Shown: positions 11,101 to 19,419, counted from the first letter of the stretch. The stretch: DNA of 20,469 nucleotides from Cyclostephanos tholiformis (GCA_036939975.1 JALLPB010000199.1:1-20469), one strand, 5' to 3'. Notes: generated from the letters alone by a model not told the origin. Program-made: numbers and translations.

Positions 11101-11676
11101 TACGAATTACTTGAATCCGGGCTCTCGAGGATCACAGCTTCGTATGACTTGAATGGGAATGCAATCACAGAACTGGCAACGCTTCTTGGCAAGAGGGCGT
11201 CCCAGCTTGAGGTTGTCCTGCATACGCATATGCCAATATTCCACACCGAACACTGCGTCTTTGCTCGATTCCTCTCCAAGGGGAATTCCTATCAAGACTG
11301 CGGCCACGTATGCACAAGGAATACTGTCCACTTGCGCGATCAGCACGGAAAAGATAATCTTGTGCTGGCCGATATGGGCTGCAGGAATACCGTCTTCATG
11401 TCGGAATCACAAACAGGCGTTTTTAGCATGAACGAGTGGGTTAGGGCGGGCGTCGGCCAATTGAGGATAGAACTCGTCGATGAAAGTGGCCCGGACGCTG
11501 CCAAGATTGTTACTTCGTACCTTCAATTTTTGTCCAAGGAGATTGACGCAGCAGAGGTTTGGGACAGGCTTGAGCTGATTCCTGACAGCAATGGACGGCT
11601 GGGGGGTGTTGGTTTTGGGTCTCTACGGAATGCCGCCGAAAGGAGATCGGGGGCAGTAACATTATATGAACGTTAA
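7525..11676 (+). CDS. Peptidase U32 family protein (RlhA/YhbU/PrtC-like), multi-exon
   Basis: Exons are 7525-8817 (see the TGA below), 8990-9429, 9521-9875, 9953-10107 and 10188-11676, about 1243 residues. Each of the four later junctions rebuilds conserved U32 sequence: TRV|VLGRELSLSEI, RAYRQAINA, DRG|MPQEKELGG and HVWKTADSD. The first 210 residues are a Met-started, partly hydrophobic leader with Thr, Ser and Arg runs. The U32 core begins near 214 (PPELMSPAGGW, then NGADAVYLGLKSYSARARATNF) and has HASTQQTVT near 405. The hallmark cysteine cluster EAFVHGALCVSYSGQC..GGRSANRGQCAQAC places Cys at about 462, 469, 485 and 489. The C-terminal domain has MPIFHTEHCVFARFL and DMGCRNTVF near 1095-1145. 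Bacterial relatives hydroxylate 23S rRNA or tRNA using Fe-S/prephenate chemistry rather than acting as proteases, so an RNA-modifying role, perhaps organellar, is likely by homology. Oddity: an in-frame TGA at 8620-8622. An acidic insertion (about 275-295) interrupts the core. Confidence 0.85.
7671..7700. repeat. (GAC)10 microsatellite
   Basis: Ten perfect GAC units lie within the leader of the U32 ORF, read as poly-Thr (ACG) in its frame. They belong to a series of GAC/TCG tracts spread over both divergent genes. Confidence 0.9.
7818..7844. repeat. (GTC)9 microsatellite
   Basis: Nine GTC units are read as poly-Ser (TCG) in the U32 leader. Confidence 0.9.
8095..8130. repeat. (TCG)12 microsatellite
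   Basis: Twelve perfect TCG units encode a poly-Ser run just before the conserved U32 core. Length polymorphism between alleles would be expected. Confidence 0.95.
8620..8622 (+). other. In-frame TGA inside the U32 gene
   Basis: The codons before (IVREVVDRKSG) and after (a Gly-rich stretch, then LYGAPMEIHASTQQ) are in the same frame and both belong to the U32 core, but TGA separates them. GT at 8609 and AG at 8632 would delimit an in-frame 24-nt segment that removes the stop, far shorter than usual introns. A nonsense allele or sequencing error beside the adjacent G-tract is as likely. Confidence 0.8.
8641..8673 (+). other. G-rich tract with G-quadruplex potential
   Basis: Nine consecutive G are followed by repeated ATGGGCGGG units, giving at least five runs of three or more G separated by one or two bases. 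It encodes Gly/Met repeats in the U32 frame. Such tracts are prone to replication slippage and sequencing error, which is relevant to the TGA 18 bp upstream. Confidence 0.75.
8818..8989 (+). other. Intron of the U32 gene (172 nt)
   Basis: The donor is CGGGTG|GTGAGT and the acceptor CCAAAG|GTCCTC, phase 0. Joining gives TRVVLGRELSLSEI, as expected for U32 proteins. Confidence 0.9.
9430..9520 (+). other. Intron of the U32 gene (91 nt)
   Basis: The donor is CAGAGC|GTGAGT and the acceptor TTGTAG|TTATCG, phase 2. Joining gives TRAYRQAINAVW. Confidence 0.9.
9876..9952 (+). other. Intron of the U32 gene (77 nt)
   Basis: The donor is CGCGGG|GTGAGT and the acceptor TCGATAG|ATGCCA, phase 0. Joining gives VVDRGMPQEKELGGPVYDV, a conserved U32 segment. 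Confidence 0.9.
10108..10187 (+). other. Intron of the U32 gene (80 nt)
   Basis: The donor is ATGTGTG|GTAAGT and the acceptor ACCCCAG|GAAGAC, phase 2. Joining gives SHVWKTADSDILRRM. Confidence 0.9.
10525..10568 (+). repeat. Parental copy of a 44-bp direct repeat in the U32 gene
   Basis: This coding segment (LEDLENVLDAYIAI in the U32 frame) matches 11930-11973 at 40 of 44 positions. Confidence 0.8.
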
Positions 11677-11929
11677 CTACATTTTACTTCAGATCAAGAC
11701 ACATATAATATTCGCAGCATGTGCTCCCCCAGTCATGCGCGCCGCAAGTGTGGTAATGAAAAAAATGAACATGCAGGATTTGATTTGGACACGCATTCCG
11801 CGGTCAAACCAAAGTTGCCGACAGACAAAACGCGATGCCACATCATACTGAGTTAAGTACCAAACTCCGAGGTTCAAAGTCAAATCTGAACTCCACCATA
11901 CCTCACGCGAAGCTCGCAGCACGCCGCTA

Positions 11930-11973
11930 TTGGAAGATCTCGAAAATATCCTCGACGCCTAAGTAGCTATTTC
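11930..11973 (+). pseudogene. Relic fragment of the U32 gene
   Basis: The 44 bases match 10525-10568 with four substitutions. In the parental frame the Tyr codon has become a stop (LEDLENILDA then TAA), so the copy is non-functional. Similarity ends abruptly on both sides. It lies about 250 bp downstream of the U32 stop codon in the same orientation. Confidence 0.65.
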
Positions 11974-11981
11974 ATGTTGCA

Positions 11982-12235
11982 ATGGAGGAAGAGAAGGAAA
12001 AGGAGGGGGAAAAGAGCGACTGTGACGTGTATTCTTCTGACGAATGACTTTTTGCTTAGATTATCTTTCTGAAATTGACGGTGATGACGACAGTGCCACC
12101 GAGGATGAATCGATGTTGAAGAATACGAAAATATTCAATGATGAAGTTGAAGAAACTGTAGGCTGGCATGCTGAAAATCCGCTTCCGAATGATTTCTTCG
12201 GTAGTTTTTGGGGTCGGCGATACCTGTCTAAATGA
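11982..12235 (+). CDS. Possible small acidic protein, two exons (about 71 aa)
   Basis: An ATG at 11982 opens MEEEKEKEEGEKSD. A 38-nt GT..AG segment (12022-12059, GTGACG..GCTTAG) would join it in frame to YLSEIDGDDDSATEDES and a C-terminus ending NDFFGSFWGRRYLSK. Both halves are similarly acidic, the only support for the join. No family is recognised. It may instead be a remnant of a decayed gene, since it sits directly after the U32 relic. Confidence 0.22.
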
Positions 12236-12835
12236 CAATTAGAGTCCAATCACACATGCACATTACACCTAGTCAAATGTAGGGAGCTCTCGTTCAACAA
12301 CTTTTCTATTCACTCGATAAGGATCGCATCAGTAGATACTGACTGCCCTGCATGACAAGGAATCTCTATTAGAATACCTGTGGAATTGATGCCAGATGTG
12401 TTGGCATTTATTCAGAGAGAGACGGATCAAATCCAATCAGACTATGGTGTATGCAGCAATGAGATGGTGGCATATGCCCTTGCTCTATGTTTACTATCAG
12501 AAGTGTTTTGCCAGATAATTAAGAGAGAGATATGCAGTGGGATCATGTTTTTTGATAGAGCATTCAGAAACTAAACAAATACGATTAGCATTAATGGGGA
12601 AAGAAGGAAACGCCTCATTTGATTTTCTTATGAGAAGAAAGCCAATTCTGTCTATATTCAACAAACTTTGTGCACGAGTATTACTTGTGTGGGAGCTGGT
12701 GTTGCAGAGATTAAGAAACTCCGAACGACGGGCAGGAACTAAGTTTAGGGCATGTGTGTTTAATGAACAGAAAATTTATGTAACAGAGTAATCTACATTT
12801 TGATTCAGAGAATCCCAGCAAGGAAATAGCGCAGA

Positions 12836-14867
12836 CTATGGTCGCAATTTGTCCTTCGTGCTCGTCTGCCTGTTGCCATCGTACGACTTCTTCGAATGGG
12901 ACTTGATGTTGCGCTTCCACCCTCCCGGCAAGTCCGCATACGCCCGACCGCCTGTAAGCTCTTGTAGAAGTTCCGTCGTGACCGCCTCCCTCAACCTGTT
13001 GTACGCCATCTCTCCCAGGCATCCGTCGTCCCTACAAAGTCCGAACAGCGTCCTCGAGTATCGATCCCTCTCCTCCTTCTCGGGTATAAGTCGCGCCACG
13101 GCCTTGAACATCAGGCCGTAAGTTACGTCGTTCGGCCTCGCGTGCTTCAGCTTGCAAAGTTCCATAAACGTCGAGTGCGCCACGTCGAACGCACGTCGCT
13201 TCTCTCCCCTCGGGCCATAGGTCGACGCGCAAGCGCCTATTACCGAGGTGTATCCGGTGACGTCCGGTCGGCACTTCCTGACGCCATGAACGACGTGCAT
13301 CTCGACCTGACGATCGAGGACAGCGCGGGCCTTGAGGTAATGCCCGTCGACGCTCTGAGTCTTGGCCCAGTAGTCGATGACCTGGTTGTACACTATCGTG
13401 TCGGGACGTAGGGCGGAGGACCCGCCGTCGTCCCGAACCCCGGCGGATGCGTCGTAGTCGTTTTTTTCGTCGCCCGATGACAGCGACGACAGGTATCCCG
13501 ATTCGAGCCTAGATAATATACCATCGGCCCTGCGCGCGCCGCCCACGTCCAAGCGTTTCTTGACCGCGGGGGCGATGGACGAGATGACGATGTTGTAGGT
13601 GGACGAGTCGGGTCGTATGTCGGTACAGCCCAATCGTCGACATTCGTCCATGTACTCGAATATCTGACGTATGTGCCTCTCGCTGGCGACGTCGCCCGAC
13701 TTGAGCCAGCTCGACATGACGATGTTGAAGCAATTGACGTCGGGACCCGCGCCCTCGATCCCGTGCTCGTCGCGCAGGCGCTGCATGTGCATCAACAGGT
13801 GTTCGGACACGATGGGCGCCTCGATCTTGCCGCTCGACGCGTAGCACTTGAGTATTGGACGGAAGCAGGACACGTCCGGTTTCGCCAATTCGTTCCCCCC
13901 CGATAGGTATACCTTCGTCATCCAATCGAGGATCCGACGCGCCCGAACGAGCGCGTTCGGCTCGTCGGTCGCCCTGGTCCATGCCTCGACGGCTATTTGA
14001 AAGCTCTCGAGGTTCGGTTGGACGTTCAAGTCACCGGATGCGAACATGTCCTGCATGTTCATCAGGATCTGTTTTTTAACGTGGCGGGGCAATGGGGGGA
14101 GGGGGGATCGAGTATGAGACGAGATGACACGAATGATCGTGACAATTATACATTATACATGTATATAAACAAACCTATCTGGGTAACCTCACCTGCTCCA
14201 CCCTGATGGCCGCCGCGCTCCTCTCGCCGCTAGTCGCCCAGCTCTTCATGACGGCGTTGTAATCCTCGGTCCTCGCGATGGCGTCGGGATTACCGGCCCG
14301 TCTCTCGTCGATGATTCGCTTCAGCAGCGACTCGACGGCCATTGCCCTCTCCCTCCCGCTAATGACGCCGTCGTCGTTGTTATCGCCCGATCCTCCCCCC
14401 CCACCCCTCCTCCTCCCGCCTCCGCTGGGACCAATCCGCGAATGATGATGATGATCGACGCCGTCGTTCGCGACGACCCACGCCGAAATTAACACGGGGG
14501 CGTTGCTAATCTCCATCGGGGTCAACGTTCCCGGATCGGTATTGCATATGTCGTCCGTCAATCGTCGTAGGAAGGCGCGATGGGTGTGCGGCGGCAGGCC
14601 GGAGGTGATGTACGCGCATGCCGTGGGTAGGGGACGTAGGAGAAAGAAGTCGTCGACGCGATGATGCCGGTCGAGTAGTAATAGTAAGGCGGCGGAGGCG
14701 AGGGAGACGATGCCGGATGGACGACGGGATCGGGGCGCGCGACGCATGGAGTGGCGGTGTGAGGAGGGGGAGGAGGAGGAGGACGAAGTCGACGATGACG
14801 ATGAATATCGGCGCCTGAGAGAGGGGACGTCGCGTCGCTTGTTGTTGCCGTCACGCGCGGATGTCAT
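12836..14867 (-). CDS. Pentatricopeptide repeat (PPR) protein, 2 exons
   Basis: On the minus strand I join exons 14867-14193 and 14068-12836 (intron GTGAGG..AACAG, phase 0), about 635 aa. The junction gives IRVEQ|ILMNMQDM, continuing a PPR helix. Around eight degenerate PPR motifs follow one another, each with the start pattern P-D-x-x-x-[FY]-N: TEDYNAVMKSWATSG, ESFQIAVEAW, VSCFRPILKCYASSG, VNCFNIVMSSWLKSG, SSTYNIVISS, TIVYNQVIDYWAKT, VTGYTSVIGACAST and DVTYGLMFKAVARL. PPR proteins bind single-stranded RNA, generally in mitochondria or plastids, and act in processing, stability or translation. The N-terminus has a Ser-rich, basic stretch; an alternative ATG at 14747 gives MRRAPRSRRPSG followed directly by the hydrophobic IVSLASAALLLLL, a cleaner leader, so the start is uncertain. 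Low-complexity Gly/Arg and His runs lie near 140-165. No PLS, E, DYW or SMR domain is seen. Confidence 0.85.
14069..14192 (-). other. Intron of the PPR gene (124 nt)
   Basis: On the minus strand the donor is GAGCAG|GTGAGG and the acceptor AAACAG|ATCCTG, phase 0. A C-rich stretch precedes the acceptor. Confidence 0.85.
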
Positions 14868-15705
14868 CTTAGATAGCCGCTTACTTCTTGTTTCGGGGGA
14901 GATTAAAAGAAGATTATGACGACGGAAACGTAAAAAAAAATGTGAAAACCATTGCCCCCCCCCGCCCGCCCCTGAGCTGGCTTCAACGCAAAAAAGATGT
15001 TTGGGGACTTGCAGCTGGACGCTGACGTCGGCAGAGATGTGGAGTTTAGCACTAAGTAAGTCGTGATCATAAGAATTTCGATCGAATGAGTCTATCACTT
15101 TTACAAAAAGATAGAGTTATGAAAACAAATTTCGATCTTCACTCATACCTTTAAAATAAAACTTTTGCTTACCTCTATCTACGCACTCATGGTCATTACA
15201 GAACAAAAAAGAATCGTGTTCTGACGTCGACGAAAAACGTCCAGAACAAAATCCCCAGATGGAGGAGACAAGAGGGCGGGAAGTACGGGGAGATGGTGGT
15301 CCCGCGGGATAAAGCTTTTTGATAGGGGGGGGGCGGGAGGACGAGGCGGCGAGTACGATAGTACCTACCTTAAGTACAATACTACCTGCCTCTAGTAGGG
15401 AGAGCCCACCCACCACACTGATGACAAAATTGGTAGAGGAGAAGAGCGCCCACGTCCTACGTCGACTGCTCTGGTGAATGGGGAAATGAGGAGAAGGCGT
15501 ACAGAATATGGAAAGACGCTATCGAGGTATGCTCAAGAGGGACGATGCACGTCAACCGTCGACGTCCAATTATGTACGATGCGCACGGTGATGGGGGCGT
15601 TTGACGTCCAAAACTTCGAACGAGGGGAACGACCTCTTTTGGCAACTTTTCGGCAGTTGCGGTGATTTTTTTTCGCGATAACGTTTCGTGAGATGAACTA
15701 ACCGA

Positions 15706-15713
15706 TATAAAAA
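15706..15713 (+). promoter_or_regulatory. TATA-like element
   Basis: TATAAAAA is followed by GC-rich sequence (GCGGGATCC), the usual setting of a TATA box. It lies about 100 bp upstream of the ATG at 15815. No transcription evidence is available from sequence. Confidence 0.3.
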
Positions 15714-15814
15714 GCGGGATCCCGTCGTCTCGAGGTAAACAAGACTTTTTCGTCGCCGTCGTTTGGCACCTCGTTGTCGGAAGATTGTCGTTTGTCGAAA
15801 CGACGACGACGACG

Positions 15815-16045
15815 ATGACGAGAATCGCATCATCGAGAAAACTCCAGGGGTGCATCGATGCAGCAGCCAGTCTGCCGGCAATAGCGGCGTTGCGTATGCA
15901 CCTTAGTCGTCCATTCGCGGGGGCGTTCCTATTCTCGGTAGAGGGATACGGCGAGGCGCCATATGGAAGAGAGTAAGATGACGACTTCGGACACTACCTA
16001 TCGCACAGGACAATAGGTGATCCCCGGCGCTACCTCCCCCGATGA
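15815..16045 (+). CDS. Possible small two-exon protein (about 64 aa)
   Basis: The ATG at 15815 opens MTRIASSRKLQGCIDAAASL and a moderately hydrophobic stretch. A strong donor (AGAGA|GTAAGA at 15973) and an acceptor (GCACAG at 16003-16008) define a 36-nt intron, joining in frame to a short tail ending at 16045. Support is only the TATA-like box upstream and the good donor. No family is recognised; it may be non-coding. Confidence 0.2.
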
Positions 16046-16409
16046 CGGCGGCGTTTAGGCATCGATCGTCTGTGGAGAGTCATTCACCGCTGAAGACGTC
16101 GCATGGGCCTTCCTTCATCGAGGGGGTGGAGGGGGGGGGGGGGTCAGCGCCCAGCTGACGTGCCCGCACGACGATCTGCGCAGGATTTTGTTATTATACT
16201 CTCAACCCGGGGGGGATGAAATCACAGTGGAATATATGCCCACTATCTAATTCTTACCATCGTTATGCCTGGTCCTGGTCCAATTCAAGGGGAAAAAGGT
16301 ATCGTACTTAGTAGTAAGAGGTAATAGCCGAGTGGCTACCATGTTGGCAACGAAATTATACTGTCATACGATATCCTGATATATTACTTAAGATCCATGT
16401 CATGATTAT

Positions 16410-18653
16410 TCAGCATGCTGTTACAGCCTGAACCTTGACCCTGCGATTGTAGGGGTTCATCACGTACAGGTCAACGTACTCCACTACATCTTCATCATTA
16501 TCGTCATCGGACATCATCATACGGCTCAACAATGTCCGATTGAGGAGATTCCACGGTCGCTCCGAAACCACGTCCATGTCGTCTCTTTTGGCAGGGAATA
16601 CGACCGTTTCCCATAGCGAATATTGGGGTATATCCCCCATCAACTCCAGTGATGGTATCAGAGTGGCGTTTTCAATGAATTGGAGTCTCTTCTCGGGTTC
16701 ATTACGCCATCCAATATCTTTGAATTTGCTAACGTCCTTGCACCCCAACAGCGAGGAACGGGAATGCCAAGAAGCCTCCTTCCTCGACACGGCCCGAGTT
16801 GTTACCATAAAATCCCCGAACGTTTGGTGACTTCTCATGTATATCATAGACAACGTGGGCGGCGTATTGTTATTTATCTTTAGGCGAAATCGTAACAAGC
16901 TACCTTTCTGATCAGACTGCCATCCCGATCGATTACGACCATCGGTAATCCATCGCCAATCCCCGCACGTCACCGCCACGGCGGCGTGATAATCAGCGTC
17001 GTGGGCCGCGTCAGAGGTGAGGTCGACAACAGAGCGACCTCCCGCATGTTCGGGAGATTTGGCATTGATCCTGGTCGTTGGAGACCGACAGATGAAGCAG
17101 TCTTCCAGTGTCTCCCTTGGCGATACAGTCTCATCCATCATCGAGGTTATGCCTATCTTTTCAATGCCACCACGATCATCCTCATTGTAATCGCCTTGGC
17201 TACCGCACCCCAACCCAGCGTTTGCTACCCCCATCAGTGCGCGCATCATCGCATCGGCGACATATTGATGGGTGGCCCAGGGGGGATGGTTCTGGGGCCA
17301 CCATGCAAGTCTGGTCTTTCGCGTTCTGGGCAAGAAATTGAGCCAGTATACCTCCCCGATATCAAATTCGTCTATTATGTTGTGCACTATCGTGCCGTTG
17401 GAAGTGATCATGTTAGAAGATTGCGGCCAGAGAATGTCTATAAACGTGGAATCCTCATTTGTGTATGCTGCGGTGATGATCCCGCGTCGAACAAGCCACC
17501 TCTTTACGCGATCCCAGACGGTCACTTTTAGGTTTTGACGTTTTCGAAAGTCGTCGATGCTTTTTTGAACAATCTCATGGTCGCCACCGTTCTCATTGTC
17601 GTGGAGTCGCAGGTGTTGGACCATCTTCGCGATATCCACAACCGCAAGGCCATAGTGATCCTGAACCCGATGAAGCCACGGTACAAAATTATAATCATAA
17701 TAATCATTTCCCGGCACATCCACGAGGGAGGGTGCGGCATCGATCAGACTTACGATGACAGTGTCCGGGTAGGACCGTATGAATTCTCGAACGACTGCCT
17801 CGAACCACGGTCTCTGTATTCCGAAATGCACGTCGATGATTGTATTGTCGAGAAGTATCGCATCGGGCGTTGCATTCCGATCTCGAAATTCGTCGAGTAT
17901 CGACGGCAACCTCTGCGCAACATTCGCGGAGTTCTGGGCGTTCTCCTGGTACATTCTCCATTCCACGAGCGACGACGAGTTCAATTGATGCGGAAAAATC
18001 TCATCGAATCGACGGGCGAGTCGCATAGGCCAGGCGCAATCTCCCCCCGACTGCGCCGATGATTCGCCGCAGTTGGAGCCGATGGTGAAAGAGCTGCCGA
18101 ACACGGCAATTATTAGCGGACGTTGTCCTCCTTGTTCTTCCCCCTCCAGTGATGCCCGAAGTCTCCCGGCGAAGGCCCGGGCGGGGCGCATCCTCCCGAT
18201 GGATAGTCCGAGATCGAGTAATCTCGGGGTCAAAATCGCTTTACGGAGTTTGTTGAATTCATCTATTGTTGAACGCGCCTGCTCGTCGTCCTCCTCGACG
18301 GACGAGAATTTGTTCTTGTCATAAGCGCCACGATCTCCCGAGGATTGACGATCCTTGTGGTAGATGACGTCCGACCATGACGAGGGGTCGAGCGAGGACG
18401 AGATTCGTCGGCATAATTCGGTACCGTTGCCGTTATTGCCTCTGTTTTTTTTTAGAGCAGCGCGAACAGTGTCGTGGACGGAGTGCTCGTCTCGGGGTGC
18501 AATGATCCCACTGATGGAATAAGAATTGTCGGTGGTGGCGAGGAAATGTATGCAAACGTTCGTCAATAGACACACCATGAGGAGGCACGCGAGTATTTGA
18601 AAAATGTAGCGATTATTCCTGCCGATGATGAGCCTTGATGGTTTTTTCCTCAT
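16410..18653 (-). CDS. Type II membrane protein with SGNH-hydrolase-like lumenal domain
   Basis: A single uninterrupted exon of 747 aa. A short basic cytosolic tail (MRKKPSRLIIGRNNR) precedes one hydrophobic helix (about 17-39, ILACLLMVCLLTNVCIHFL), then a stem and a large lumenal part with several N-glycosylation sequons; this is the layout of Golgi/ER type II proteins. The region from about 179 begins IIAVFGSSFTIGSNCG, resembling block I of SGNH/GDSL hydrolases with Ser187 or Ser188 as candidate nucleophile. An Asn-rich block III-like segment (YQENAQNSANVAQRLP) follows near 235-250, then DAILLDNTIIDVH near 264-276, and a C-terminal block V-like NHPPWATHQYVAD near 455-467 that could supply the catalytic His. 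A second Trp-rich domain (CGDWRWITDGRNRSGW) follows. Family relatives are esterases or acyltransferases on glycans; substrate unknown. The assignment rests on motifs, not on an alignment. Confidence 0.7.
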   Translation of the reverse strand: MRKKPSRLIIGRNNRYIFQILACLLMVCLLTNVCIHFLATTDNSYSISGIIAPRDEHSVHDTVRAALKKNRGNNGNGTELCRRISSSLDPSSWSDVIYHKDRQSSGDRGAYDKNKFSSVEEDDEQARSTIDEFNKLRKAILTPRLLDLGLSIGRMRPARAFAGRLRASLEGEEQGGQRPLIIAVFGSSFTIGSNCGESSAQSGGDCAWPMRLARRFDEIFPHQLNSSSLVEWRMYQENAQNSANVAQRLPSILDEFRDRNATPDAILLDNTIIDVHFGIQRPWFEAVVREFIRSYPDTVIVSLIDAAPSLVDVPGNDYYDYNFVPWLHRVQDHYGLAVVDIAKMVQHLRLHDNENGGDHEIVQKSIDDFRKRQNLKVTVWDRVKRWLVRRGIITAAYTNEDSTFIDILWPQSSNMITSNGTIVHNIIDEFDIGEVYWLNFLPRTRKTRLAWWPQNHPPWATHQYVADAMMRALMGVANAGLGCGSQGDYNEDDRGGIEKIGITSMMDETVSPRETLEDCFICRSPTTRINAKSPEHAGGRSVVDLTSDAAHDADYHAAVAVTCGDWRWITDGRNRSGWQSDQKGSLLRFRLKINNNTPPTLSMIYMRSHQTFGDFMVTTRAVSRKEASWHSRSSLLGCKDVSKFKDIGWRNEPEKRLQFIENATLIPSLELMGDIPQYSLWETVVFPAKRDDMDVVSERPWNLLNRTLLSRMMMSDDDNDEDVVEYVDLYVMNPYNRRVKVQAVTAC

Positions 18654-19078
18654 GCCACGTAATGGTTGTCCACTTCGACCATCTTCCTCCTGCTTAATTG
18701 GCTCGTTGGCAATGTGGTTGGCTTATCGGCATCACTAAGCCCGCGCCCTGCCGCCCGCCCCTGTCTTGTCCCCCCAGAAAGTGATTCCTATTATCTGCCA
18801 CTCTATTTCTGGCCGTCGTTTCATTTGTTATTTTTTTGCGATTTTTTTGCGACCGACGTTCGATCGCCAAAAAATTGTTCCCCCCTCCAGCTTGTCACTT
18901 TCTCGCTTCTCGTTTTCCTCATCTCCGTTTTTTTTTTGAATTTTCAAATTTCGAAGTTTGGTCGTGCCAAGTTCAAATTATGATGTTGCCAACCGTTTTT
19001 TGCTGCCCTCATTTTCCCACCAAGGAGGGCCCATTCCTCACAAATTTGTCACCCCATAACAATTCATGATGCCTCATC
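18654..19078. other. Upstream region of the SGNH gene; no gene seen
   Basis: The part next to 18653 should carry the minus-strand promoter. Poly-T and poly-pyrimidine stretches occur at 18831-18850 and 18921-18940. An imperfect inverted repeat surrounds 18947-18980 (AATTTCGAAGTTTGG against CCAAGTTCAAATT). Nothing more can be supported. Confidence 0.45.
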
Positions 19079-19314
19079 ATGGTTCACACCCGGCGCTCCC
19101 CACTCTCTCAACTGAGCACTGTAGCAACACGCAGTAGGAACGTTTCTATTTTATTTGCATTGGTGTCCAATGATGACAGCCATTATTATGAGGTTTGTGT
19201 TGCGCTGATGCGCATTTTGTCATGTTCCCCTGCTTTGTTGTTTATTATTTTCCTCATTACTAATTACTATGCTCTCCTCTCCTTTGTTTAGACCGCTGGA
19301 AATGTTTGCATTCA
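19079..19314 (+). CDS. 5' fragment of an unidentified intron-containing ORF, broken at N
   Basis: The ATG at 19079 opens MVHTRRSPLSQLSTVATRSR, continuing to SNDDSHYYE. A plausible intron (19193-19291, GTTTGT..TTTAG, phase 0, 99 nt) joins this to TAGNVCI, which runs into the ambiguous base at 19315. Downstream of the N the sequence is a copy of the EGF gene's transmembrane segment, so the true continuation is unclear. The basic, Ser/Thr-rich start does not identify a family. Confidence 0.3.
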
Positions 19315-19315
19315 N
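19315..19315. other. Ambiguous base (N)
   Basis: This is the only non-ACGT base in the window. It sits exactly at the left edge of the 104-bp repeat copy, so it may mark an assembly seam rather than a simple uncalled base. Confidence 0.95.
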
Positions 19316-19419
19316 ACTCTTCCTGGGATGTTTCATAGCTACAATGGTTTACTTGTTGCAACGGGTGATCACCACATTATTCGACAGTTCGGGTCCTCAT
19401 ACTCGTACATATTACCATA
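19316..19419 (+). repeat. Copy B of the 104-bp TM-coding direct repeat
   Basis: It matches 3012-3115 at 101 of 104 positions in the same orientation, then diverges within a few bases (CATACAAAGGA against CATAGGAAGGA). The frame is still open and would encode LFLGCFIATMVYLL, then a different tail ending at a stop near 19503. All three differences are A/G transitions and change amino acids (Ala-Ala to Thr-Thr, Asn to Asp). It lacks any of the extracellular part of the parental gene. Confidence 0.9.

Larger units (their letters stand above)
11677..12835. other. Convergent intergenic region between U32 and PPR genes
   Basis: About 1.16 kb lie between the 3' ends of the U32 gene (+) and the PPR gene (-). 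The region contains a decayed U32 fragment (11930-11973) and a candidate small acidic ORF (11982-12235). A further ATG ORF at 12380-12574 encodes 64 aa (ELMPDVLAFIQRETDQIQSD), with open but interrupted sequence downstream to about 12790. Composition is more AT-rich than in the flanking genes. The broken ORFs suggest decayed coding or transposon sequence, but I recognise no family. Confidence 0.5.
14868..16409. other. Intergenic region upstream of PPR gene, downstream of SGNH gene
   Basis: About 1.5 kb with no recognisable conserved gene. It holds a TATA-like element (15706-15713), a weak two-exon ORF (15815-16045), a G13 run ending near 16143 and several TGACGTC-type sequences (near 15224 and 15602). 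The immediate 5' side of the PPR gene (14868-15100) must contain its promoter, but no box stands out. Confidence 0.5.

Noticed and set aside
15457..15855. 132-codon minus-strand ORF
   Set aside because: No recognisable domain or splice context; the hydrophobic Val run comes from an ACGACG tract.
16325..16370. Possible tRNA-Leu/Ser (A-box-like TAGCCGAGTGGCTAC)
   Set aside because: No GGTTCGAATCC-type B box or matching acceptor stem follows within the expected 40-60 bases.
18666..18983. 105-codon plus-strand ORF upstream of the SGNH gene
   Set aside because: It lacks an ATG at its start, consists largely of poly-T/pyrimidine-derived Phe/Leu, and overlaps the SGNH promoter region.
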